64,000 nucleotides of DNA. Source: Xenorhabdus thuongxuanensis (GTDB taxonomy: Bacteria > Pseudomonadota > Gammaproteobacteria > Enterobacterales > Enterobacteriaceae). This document shows, in pieces, positions 56,925 to 64,000 of the stretch; the first letter of the stretch is position 1, and every line of letters starts with the position of its first letter. The stretch covers positions 1 to 64,000 of the forward strand of contig NZ_MKGR01000014.1 in the NCBI RefSeq assembly GCF_001908095.1, written 5' to 3'. The position numbers and the translations under genes were made by a program. Under the pieces are notes generated by a model, which was not told where the DNA came from, did not search any database, and saw only the letters and a program-made list of their open reading frames with translations.

Positions 56925-57909
56925 TACTGTTTTGTATCATTTTAATTGCTAGATTCAATGCGGTGATAAAACTACCCACATCAGCTTGACCTGTCCCCGC
57001 CAGCTCCAGGGCTGTGCCATGATCGACAGAAGTTCGGATAAATGGCAGTCCTAACGTAATATTCACGGCTCTGCCAAAACCTTGGTATTTTAACACGGGT
57101 AGCCCTTGATCGTGATACATCGAAAGTACGGCATCAGCATGATCTAAATATTTGGCTTGGAAAAGTGTATCTGCAGGCAATGGACCTTCCAGCCATATCC
57201 CTTCTGCTCTCAGGCTATCTAAGGCGGGAATGATGATATCTATTTCTTCATGTCCCATATGTCCCCCTTCACCGGCATGAGGATTCAGGCCGCACACATA
57301 GATATGGGGACGGGAAATACCGAATTTGGTTTTTAGATCATGATTGAGAATGGTGATCACTTCCCGTAGAGAATCAAACGTAATTGCTTTGGGGACATCC
57401 AGAATCGGCAGATGCGTGGTTGCCAGCGCTACCCGTAGCTCTTCTGTTGCCAACATCATGACCACCCTTGAGCATTGGCTGTGATCAGCAAAAAACTCAG
57501 TATGTCCGGTAAAAGGCACGCCTGCATCATTAATGACACCCTTATGTACCGGCCCAGTCACCAATGCTGAAAATTCCCCATTCAGGCAACCATCACAGGC
57601 TCTTGCTAAGGTTTCCGTCACATAAGTACCATTTTTCCGGTTTAACTCCCCTGCAATCGTCGGGGAATAAAGGTAAACGGGCAGGATGGTCAGGGTTCCG
57701 GCGGATTGTGATGAAGAAATGTGTTCTGGAGAATAAGTTTGTAGTTGCAGGGGTAAATTCAGTTGCTTAGCTCGGGAGAGCATTAGCTCTGGATCGGCAC
57801 AGATAACCAGTTGGATAGGCCACTCTTTTTGAGCTAGGGCAATGACTAAGTCAGGGCCAACCCCGGCAGGTTCGCCGGGGGTAATGACGATGGGTTTATT
57901 ATTGTGCAT
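56917..57909 (-). CDS. pdxA: 4-hydroxythreonine-4-phosphate dehydrogenase PdxA
   Basis: I place the start at the ATG at 57909 ([20 protein letters not shown]), 330 residues; an ATG three codons upstream is also possible. The metal-binding histidines appear in [11 protein letters not shown], and AMYHDQG-like [18 protein letters not shown]. It oxidises 4-phosphohydroxy-threonine in pyridoxal phosphate synthesis. Its start lies inside the surA 3' end and its stop overlaps rsmA. Confidence 0.96.
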   Translation of the reverse strand: MHNNKPIVITPGEPAGVGPDLVIALAQKEWPIQLVICADPELMLSRAKQLNLPLQLQTYSPEHISSSQSAGTLTILPVYLYSPTIAGELNRKNGTYVTETLARACDGCLNGEFSALVTGPVHKGVINDAGVPFTGHTEFFADHSQCSRVVMMLATEELRVALATTHLPILDVPKAITFDSLREVITILNHDLKTKFGISRPHIYVCGLNPHAGEGGHMGHEEIDIIIPALDSLRAEGIWLEGPLPADTLFQAKYLDHADAVLSMYHDQGLPVLKYQGFGRAVNITLGLPFIRTSVDHGTALELAGTGQADVGSFITALNLAIKMIQNSNE

Positions 57910-59200
57910 CGTTACCATCTAAAATTTTCACATAAGCAGAGGCGCGTAATTCTTGTACCCAGCTTTGTGCCTCTTCATTGAATTTACGGTTGAACAGCAA
58001 GCGATAGGCACGATCTTTCTGTGCGGCATCTGTTCTGTCAACTTTACGGCTATCCAGCAGTTGAATTAAGTGCCAGCCGAAAGAGGAGTGCACAGGCTGG
58101 CTGATCTCACCTTTTTGCAGCTTCATCAGCGCATCACGAAAAGCAGGATCGTAAGCACTCGGCAAATTCCAACCTAGTTCGCCACCGTGCATGGCTGAAC
58201 CTGGATCTTCAGAATGCTCTTTTGCTGCTTCTTCGAATGAGGTTTTGCCACTTAAGATCTCTTCTCTGAGTTTCATCAGCTCGTTGCGTGCCTGCTCGTC
58301 ATTCATAATAGGTGATGTTTTCAGCAGAATATGGCGGGCATTCACTTCGGTGACGGCAATAGACATCTGACCACCACGGATATCATTCACTTTCAGAATG
58401 TGAAAACCAACACCAGAACGAATTGGGCCAATAATCTGTCCTTTATGAGCAGATTGGAGCTGTGCAGCGAACAGGGATGGCAATTCTTGCAGTTTGCTCC
58501 AACCCATATTTCCCCCTTTCAGGGCTTGAGCATCACCGGAATAGGAGAGGGCTAATTTGCCGAAATCCACGCCATTCTGGAGTTCAGATAAGATTTTTTT
58601 GATCGTGGTTTCAGCTTTTTCTACCTGCTCTTGGTTTGGGTTTTCCGGCAGAGGGATCAGGATCTGGCTGATATTTACCTCAGAATCCTGACTGTTTTGG
58701 TTGCTAATTTGGTTAGCCAGTGAATCAACTTCCTGTGGCAGGATAGTGATGCGGCGGCGTACTTCATTGTTACGTACTTCTGCAATCATCATTTCCTTGC
58801 GGATCTGATTACGGTAAGCATCAAAGCTCATACCCTCTGTGCTCAGATTTTGTTTCAACTGGGCAAGGCTCAAGTGGTTTTGAGCCGCAATATTTGTGAT
58901 CGCAGAATCTAAGGCTTGATCAGGGATAGTTATCTGCATCTGGTTTGCCATTTGCAGAACAATATCATCCATAATCAGGCGCTCAAGGATTTGGTGACGC
59001 AATGTTTTCTCATCCGGTAATTGCTGGTCTGCATGTTTTGCATTGAGTTTAACGGATTGTAAAAGGCTGTTGACGTCACTTTCCAGTACGACATCATTGT
59101 TAACAACGGCAGCTACCTTATTCAGCTCTTGTGGAGCCGCCATTGCGACAGAGTTTACTGAAAACATCAATCCGAAAATCAGCGATCTCCAGTTCTTCAT
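57899..59200 (-). CDS. surA: Periplasmic chaperone and peptidyl-prolyl isomerase SurA
   Basis: The 433-residue protein has a signal peptide ([20 protein letters not shown], cleavage after AMAA), an N-terminal chaperone domain, and two parvulin domains. The second contains [17 protein letters not shown] and [17 protein letters not shown], and the first contains [17 protein letters not shown]. It escorts outer-membrane proteins, including LptD, which lies just upstream in the same operon. Confidence 0.97.
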   Translation of the reverse strand: MKNWRSLIFGLMFSVNSVAMAAPQELNKVAAVVNNDVVLESDVNSLLQSVKLNAKHADQQLPDEKTLRHQILERLIMDDIVLQMANQMQITIPDQALDSAITNIAAQNHLSLAQLKQNLSTEGMSFDAYRNQIRKEMMIAEVRNNEVRRRITILPQEVDSLANQISNQNSQDSEVNISQILIPLPENPNQEQVEKAETTIKKILSELQNGVDFGKLALSYSGDAQALKGGNMGWSKLQELPSLFAAQLQSAHKGQIIGPIRSGVGFHILKVNDIRGGQMSIAVTEVNARHILLKTSPIMNDEQARNELMKLREEILSGKTSFEEAAKEHSEDPGSAMHGGELGWNLPSAYDPAFRDALMKLQKGEISQPVHSSFGWHLIQLLDSRKVDRTDAAQKDRAYRLLFNRKFNEEAQSWVQELRASAYVKILDGNDAQ

Positions 59201-59265
59201 ACATTTCCCATCATATCAATCCCGCCTTGGCGGGGTTATTTTGTTTACATTGCGTTTTATCGGTA

Positions 59266-61632
59266 TCAGAATGCACGTTGGTATGGAAGAATACCTTTCT
59301 GCAACATTTTCTGACTACCCAAACTATGATTGTTACTTAAGCCACGAAGTTCAACATTGAATGACCATTTATTGTCATATTGACTGCTGTCGAAGCGCCA
59401 GTCGGTGATCTTGCGTTCATAACCCACACTTACAGCCCAACAGCAGGTGTTGTATTGCAAACCTACCATCTGGTTTGCTGGTTGTTTCTCTTTGGTATCG
59501 TAGTAATAAGCTCCTACAAACGCCCAACGATCTGATAATGGCCAGCTTGCCACCATACCAATTTGAGAAATTCCTTGCTGGTAAGCGGGCGAGCCTCCTT
59601 TGAGTGTGGCTTGAATATAATCGCGGTCAACAAAACGATAGCTTAACTGCAACATGCGGTCAGCATCACGACGGTATTCCATGACGGCATTACCCATAGT
59701 TAAGCTGTCCAGACGATTATCATATTGCAGCCCGCCTTTGATGCCCCAGGAATCATTGATTTTCCAGTGCACATCTCCAGCCCAGGTTGTCGCTCCCGTT
59801 CCTTTTTTGTTTCCCATGATATCCTTGCTACCTGAAACAGACTCAGTATCTTCGGTACGTGGGCGTTCAAAGTAGTAGATTTGACCTACGGACAGACTAA
59901 AACGTTCAACTAAATCTTCATCATAAATACGGGTAGTCACACCGGCAGTGAACTGATTGGCAGACGAGATGCGATCTAAGCCACTGTAGAATCGGTCACG
60001 GAACAATCCAGTATAGTCCGATTGTAGTAGGGAAGAATCAAAGTTATTGATGTTATTTTGATTCTTATAAGGAACATAGAGATATTGAACACGTGGCTCC
60101 AGCGTCTGAGTGTAGCCCTGATTAAAATACATGGAGCGTTCCAACACTATCTTCGCATCTGATTTAAATACAGGCAGGACACGGTTTACTGATCTTTCCA
60201 ATGACGCCGTATTAGAATTTTTTTTGGCCGCTTCCGAAAAATCTTGCTCATAGTGTGTTGCCATCAATTTAAATTCATTATTGATGCTTGCCCAACCATT
60301 AGAGAGTGGTAAGTTAATGGCTGGTTCCAAATGCCAGCGTGTTGCATCCGGCCACTGATTGCCGACACTGGAAAATTTCGCGACTTGGGCATAAGTATGG
60401 AAATCAAATGGCCCCAGATCATTCTTATAGTAATTGAGATCCAACTGAGGGGCAGCCCGATAAGCTTTTCTGCTATCACTAGAGGTAAAGATTTGGAACT
60501 GTTTGGTTGTTAGTGTGGCATTCCAGTTCTGTTGGGCATAGCCAATACTGAATTTCTGTGCAGCGTAGCCATCAGTACTGGAACCGTATTGTGAGCTGAA
60601 ATCACTGAAATAGTTCGGATCACTGACTTTGGTATAATCAGCACTGAAACGCCAAACTTGATTCACGACACCACTGTGATTCCAGTAGAACAACCAGCGG
60701 CTGTTGCTATCCCGCTCAGGTCTGATATTGAGTCTTTTATCCTCTTTATACAGACGGTCTTGACCAATCCAATCCAGCGCAACTGTACCTGCACCCGCTT
60801 TGGTTAAGTAACGGAATTCATTATCCAGCTTCAAACCACGCTTCGTGATGAGATGCGGTGTAATTGTGGCATCATAGTTGGGTGCAATATTCCAATAATA
60901 TGGCAGCAGGAATTGGAAGCCTTCCTTATTGGAAAAACTGGCATTAGGGATTAAGAAACCAGAACGGCGTTTATCCCCAATGGGTAATTGCAAATACGGA
61001 GTATAAAATACCGGCACATTAGCAACGCGAAAACGGGCATTCCAGATTTCAGCGACTTCTTCTTCACGGTCAAGGATAACCTCAGAACCCACAACACTCC
61101 AGCTATCATTACCGGGCAGACAGGAAGTGAATATCCCATTATTCATGATAGTATAGCGGTTCTCACCACGCATCATCATCTTATCTGCGCTACCACGTCC
61201 TTGACGGCCAACCATCTGGTACTTGCCTTGTTCCACGTCGGTATCTTTATTGTTCAGATTCGCCCAGGCGCGTGGTCCCTTCAAAATGATCTGAGGATCA
61301 TCATAGCTGACATTACCCACTGCGGTAACAGTGCGTACAGGTTCTTTACCCTGTTCTTGTGTCTGTTCGAGCCGAACCTTATCGGCTATCAGGGTTTTAT
61401 TTCCCTGTTGGATATTAACATTGCCAATGAACTCAACTGAATTGGGATATTCACCGTGAGTATCATCGGACTGAATGTAAACTGGCAATTTATTAGGATC
61501 ACCTGTGATAATCGGCTTATCGTAGACAGGTACACCCAACATACATTGTGCTGCAAGGTCAGCATGAGCTTGCTGACTATAAAGTGCTGCCCATACCATT
61601 GTGGCCAGCAGGGTAGGATAACATTTATTCAT
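59266..61632 (-). CDS. lptD: LPS-assembly protein LptD
   Basis: The 788-residue outer-membrane protein has a signal peptide ([20 protein letters not shown], cleavage after AHA), a periplasmic beta-jellyroll domain ([20 protein letters not shown]), and a large 26-strand barrel. Cysteines fit the disulfide pattern of E. coli LptD: one near the mature N-terminus (AAQCMLG), one in FTSCLPGND, and an adjacent pair in NTCCWAV. It inserts LPS into the outer leaflet with LptE. It leads the lptD-surA-pdxA operon and diverges from djlA. Confidence 0.97.
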   Translation of the reverse strand: MNKCYPTLLATMVWAALYSQQAHADLAAQCMLGVPVYDKPIITGDPNKLPVYIQSDDTHGEYPNSVEFIGNVNIQQGNKTLIADKVRLEQTQEQGKEPVRTVTAVGNVSYDDPQIILKGPRAWANLNNKDTDVEQGKYQMVGRQGRGSADKMMMRGENRYTIMNNGIFTSCLPGNDSWSVVGSEVILDREEEVAEIWNARFRVANVPVFYTPYLQLPIGDKRRSGFLIPNASFSNKEGFQFLLPYYWNIAPNYDATITPHLITKRGLKLDNEFRYLTKAGAGTVALDWIGQDRLYKEDKRLNIRPERDSNSRWLFYWNHSGVVNQVWRFSADYTKVSDPNYFSDFSSQYGSSTDGYAAQKFSIGYAQQNWNATLTTKQFQIFTSSDSRKAYRAAPQLDLNYYKNDLGPFDFHTYAQVAKFSSVGNQWPDATRWHLEPAINLPLSNGWASINNEFKLMATHYEQDFSEAAKKNSNTASLERSVNRVLPVFKSDAKIVLERSMYFNQGYTQTLEPRVQYLYVPYKNQNNINNFDSSLLQSDYTGLFRDRFYSGLDRISSANQFTAGVTTRIYDEDLVERFSLSVGQIYYFERPRTEDTESVSGSKDIMGNKKGTGATTWAGDVHWKINDSWGIKGGLQYDNRLDSLTMGNAVMEYRRDADRMLQLSYRFVDRDYIQATLKGGSPAYQQGISQIGMVASWPLSDRWAFVGAYYYDTKEKQPANQMVGLQYNTCCWAVSVGYERKITDWRFDSSQYDNKWSFNVELRGLSNNHSLGSQKMLQKGILPYQRAF

Positions 61633-61814
61633 AGATGTTTATGCGGTTCCGTCATCAGTGGCATCGTGCCAGCAAACGCTCAGAGACTAACGTAGTTGAG
61701 AGATATGAGCCAGAGTAAAGTTTAACTTTGCTAATCTTGTTGTTAGGCACAGAGCTTAATGGATAGTATGATAATGCAAAATTGCGCTCAGGGCATTGGG
61801 GAATTGAAGACTAT

Positions 61815-62624
61815 ATGCAGTATTGGGGAAAATTATTCGGATTGATATTTGGGATTGCATCTGGTGCTGGTTTTTGGGGGATTGTGATTGGCTTAGTGCT
61901 TGGTCACATCTTTGACAAAATCAGGATACAAAAATTGGGGAGAACGACTAAAGGCCCAACCCGACAGGCGCTGTTTTTCCGCGGTACTTTTCAAGTATTG
62001 GGGCATTTAACCAAAGCAAAAGGTCGGGTAACAGAAACAGATATTCAGCTCGCTACCCAATTAATGAACAGAATGCAACTGCATGGAGAGGCACGACTTT
62101 CTGCGCAGCAGGCATTTCGTGAAGGCAAACAGCCGCAATTTCCTTTGCGTGAAACATTGCGACAACTACGCCGTGCTTGCTTCGGTCGTTCTGATCTGAT
62201 CCGTATGTTTCTGGAAATTCAGTTACAAGCTGCATTTGCTGATGGTGAACTGCATCCTAATGAAAGAAAAGTGTTGTTTGTCATTGCCGAAGAGTTAGGC
62301 ATTTCCCGTATTCAATTTGAACAATTCCTTGCCATGATGGAAGGTGGGCGCCATTTCGGTGGACAGCACCAGCAGCATGGGCGTTATCAAGGTCATGAGC
62401 AGCCGCGTGCAACATTGGAAGATGCTTGTAAAGTATTGGGCGTCAATAAACAGGATGATGCGACCACTATTAAGCGGGCTTATCGAAAACTGATGAGTGA
62501 GCATCATCCCGATAAGCTGGTGGCAAAAGGTTTACCACCAGAAATGATGGAACTGGCGAAACAGAAGGCGCAGTCCATCCAGTTGGCTTACGATTTGATT
62601 AAAAAAGAACGGGGCATTAAATAG
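61815..62624 (+). CDS. djlA: Co-chaperone DjlA
   Basis: From the ATG at 61815 ([20 protein letters not shown]) the protein has 269 residues. It has a single N-terminal membrane helix with the Gly-rich dimerising pattern, a TerB-like central domain ([20 protein letters not shown]) and a C-terminal J domain with [13 protein letters not shown] containing HPD. It activates DnaK at the inner membrane and helps induce the Rcs response. An 11-codon upstream extension is not conserved. Confidence 0.95.
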   Translation: MQYWGKLFGLIFGIASGAGFWGIVIGLVLGHIFDKIRIQKLGRTTKGPTRQALFFRGTFQVLGHLTKAKGRVTETDIQLATQLMNRMQLHGEARLSAQQAFREGKQPQFPLRETLRQLRRACFGRSDLIRMFLEIQLQAAFADGELHPNERKVLFVIAEELGISRIQFEQFLAMMEGGRHFGGQHQQHGRYQGHEQPRATLEDACKVLGVNKQDDATTIKRAYRKLMSEHHPDKLVAKGLPPEMMELAKQKAQSIQLAYDLIKKERGIK

Positions 62625-62797
62625 CACTCGTCAGGCGCTTTTTGAAGTTTTCAGACTGGTGTCTGAGCCAGATAGAACGGATATTTCTGGCAGATATTAT
62701 AATTACATTCGCCCCCATAGTTTTAATGGAGGCTTGAATACGAAAAGCAATGGGAGAAGGCTAAAATAGTGTCCGGAAGTTCTTGACCGCTACATCA

Positions 62798-62858
62798 CTC
62801 AGTCCATTTTGGGATTTTTTGATTTGGCGATTAATCAGATCGCAAAAATTGGACTGAG
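62798..62858. repeat. Imperfect inverted repeat (possible MITE or IS end)
   Basis: CTCAGTCCATTTTG at the left and CAAAAATTGGACTGAG at the right are nearly complementary over 14 bases. The interior includes runs of T and A. It resembles the end of a small mobile element or a relic hairpin. Confidence 0.4.
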
Positions 62859-62938
62859 TTCTCTTCGAGAGATCTACTATTTTGAAAGCTTATTTGTATT
62901 AGTTCAGACTAGATCTGACACTTCGGTTTGAAAAGAAG

Positions 62939-62998
62939 AGAGTTACCGACTTTGATTAAAGGTGATGAATCCATAATCAAAGACTAAGAGGTAACTCT
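62939..62998 (+). promoter_or_regulatory. Long hairpin covering the transposase ribosome site
   Basis: AGAGTTACC pairs with GGTAACTCT, and CTTTGATTA pairs with TAATCAAAG inside it, giving a bulged stem of about 18 pairs. The 3' arm contains GAGG at 62987-62990, the likely ribosome site nine bases from the ATG at 63000. This should hide the site in read-through transcripts entering from outside. Confidence 0.6.
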
Positions 62999-62999
62999 C

Positions 63000-64000
63000 A
63001 TGCTTTATACTAGCAATCCAATCATCAAACACAAGGCGGGTCTGCTTAATCTCGCTGAAGAACTCAGTAATGTCTCAAGAGCCTGTAAAGTGATGGGTGT
63101 ATCCAGAGATACGTTTTATCGTTATCAGGAACTCGTTGAAACAGGCGGGATTGATGCGTTAATCAACCAAAGCAGAAAAACCCCTAATTTGAAGAACCGT
63201 GTGGATGCGGAGACTGAACACGCCGTTATCAACTCGGCCATCGAATTCCCGGCCTATGGGCAAGCCAGAACAAGTAATGAACTCAGAAAATCAGGCATCT
63301 TTGTGTCTGCCAGTGGTGTCCGTTCTATCTGGCTCAGACATCATCTTGAGAACTTCAAAAAGCGTCTGGCAGCCCTTGAAAAGAAAGTGGCTGACGAAGG
63401 CATTATCCTGACTGACGAGCAGGTTGCCGCCCTTGAACGTAAGCAGCATGATGACGAGGCTTGTGGCGAAATTGAAACCGCTCATCCTGGCTATTTAGGG
63501 TCGCAAGATACCTTTTATGTCGGTAATCTTAAAGGCGTGGGACGCTTGTACCAACAAACTTTCGTCGATACTTACAGTAAAGTGGCTTTCGCGAAACTCT
63601 ATACGAGTAAAACGCCCATTACGGCGGCGGATTTACTGAATGACCGTGTGCTGCCGTTCTTCAGCGCTCATAGATTGCCGATGTTACGTATTCTGACAGA
63701 CAGAGGCACCGAATATTGCGGGCGTGTTGAGCACCATGATTACCAACTGTATCTGGCTGTCAATGATATCGACCATACCAAGACAAAGGCGATGTCACCG
63801 CAAACCAATGGCATCTGTGAACGGTTTCACAAAACCATCCTGAATGAATTTTACCAAGTGACGTTCAGAAAGAAATTGTATGGCTCATTGGATGAGTGAC
63901 AAAAAGATCTGGACAAATGGATGGACAATTACAACAATCACCGCACTCATCAAGGAAAAATGTGTTGCGGCCGGACACCAATAGAAACCCTTCAGGATGG
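63000..64000 (+). pseudogene. IS481-family transposase interrupted by an in-frame TGA
   Basis: The 299-codon frame has an N-terminal helix-turn-helix (ACKVMGVSRDTFYRYQELVE) and the DDE core: a VDTYSKVAFAKLYT strand, LTDRGTEYCG with the second Asp, and an ERFHKTILNEFY segment carrying the Glu. A TGA at 63897-63899 ends it, but translation in the same frame continues with QKDLDKWMDNYNNHRTHQG and CCGRTPIETLQ, the usual transposase tail, up to the window edge. The gene is therefore broken by a nonsense mutation unless the TGA is read through. The N-terminal domains look undamaged. Confidence 0.8.

Larger units (their letters stand above)
62625..62999. other. djlA-IS481 spacer with inverted repeats
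   Basis: No gene is seen. There is an imperfect inverted repeat at 62798-62858, a sequence at about 62901-62921 that probably begins the IS481-like element, and a hairpin at 62939-62998 directly before the transposase. Confidence 0.45.
62901..64000 (+). mobile_element. IS481-like insertion sequence, left part (runs off window)
   Basis: The left end is placed near GTTCAGACTAGATCTGACAC at 62902-62921, a palindrome-like stretch before the transposase gene. The right end lies beyond the window. A hairpin at 62939-62998 sits between this end and the transposase start. Boundaries are estimates. Confidence 0.55.

Overview
The window looks like chromosomal DNA of a Xenorhabdus or close Photorhabdus-type member of the Morganellaceae. 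The core proteins are close to their E. coli counterparts and lie in enterobacterial gene order (rpsU-dnaG-rpoD; tolC-nudF-cpdA-yqiA-parE-parC-plsC-ftsP; folA, apaH-apaG-rsmA-pdxA-surA-lptD, djlA). The base composition is moderately AT-rich, insertion-sequence debris is frequent, and the biosynthetic cluster has the layout known from Xenorhabdus doucetiae. The genus is an inference; no species call is made.

Positions 1 to about 19,800 are accessory. The left edge carries the start of an IS630-type transposase, a YjaB-like acetyltransferase, an MFS transporter, a small protein resembling the Rhodococcus VapA family, and a decayed ISAs1-type transposase. Then comes a 15-kb, minus-strand aryl polyene (APE) pigment cluster, probable apeA plus apeB to apeR (18547 down to 3346). 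It encodes a type II polyketide machinery: ketosynthases ApeO and ApeR, chain-length-factor-like ApeC, carrier proteins ApeE and ApeF, ketoreductase ApeQ, dehydratases ApeI and ApeP and aryl ligase ApeH. It also encodes acyl and glycosyl transferases, a methyltransferase, and an export set (MMPL exporter ApeM, LolA-like ApeL, lipoprotein ApeN). Most genes overlap or nearly abut, which fits one long transcript. A cupin protein follows, then tRNA-Ile2(CAU) (ileX), whose 3' end faces this accessory block, a layout typical of tRNA-associated islands.

Positions 20,000 to 33,200 are core genes with insertions: a GNAT protein, the macromolecular synthesis operon, an apparently intact IS200/IS605 element (tnpA plus tnpB) between rpsU and tsaD, then tsaD. 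An inserted secreted coiled-coil protein and glycine-zipper lipoprotein pair follows, then plsY, folB, cca and ygiM. The cca product lacks the metal-binding HD motif that the E. coli enzyme has.

Positions 33,400 to 62,600 are conserved housekeeping DNA: a shortened ygiF, glnE, hldE, ubiK, an FMN riboswitch with ribB, ygiD, ygiC, ygiB, tolC, nudF, cpdA, yqiA, parE, parC (Gly at the quinolone-relevant Ser80 position), plsC, ftsP, folA, apaH, apaG, rsmA, pdxA, surA, lptD and djlA. Several of these serve the outer membrane (LptD, SurA, TolC, HldE, DjlA).

The right edge (62,900 to 64,000) is an IS481-like transposase. It is interrupted by an in-frame TGA and preceded by a long hairpin that buries its ribosome binding site. 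I found no CRISPR array, prophage or rRNA. The less expected items are the VapA-like protein, the HD-less CCA enzyme, the TnpB element with a readable natural guide position, and an orphan terminator suggesting a small RNA near 30,080.
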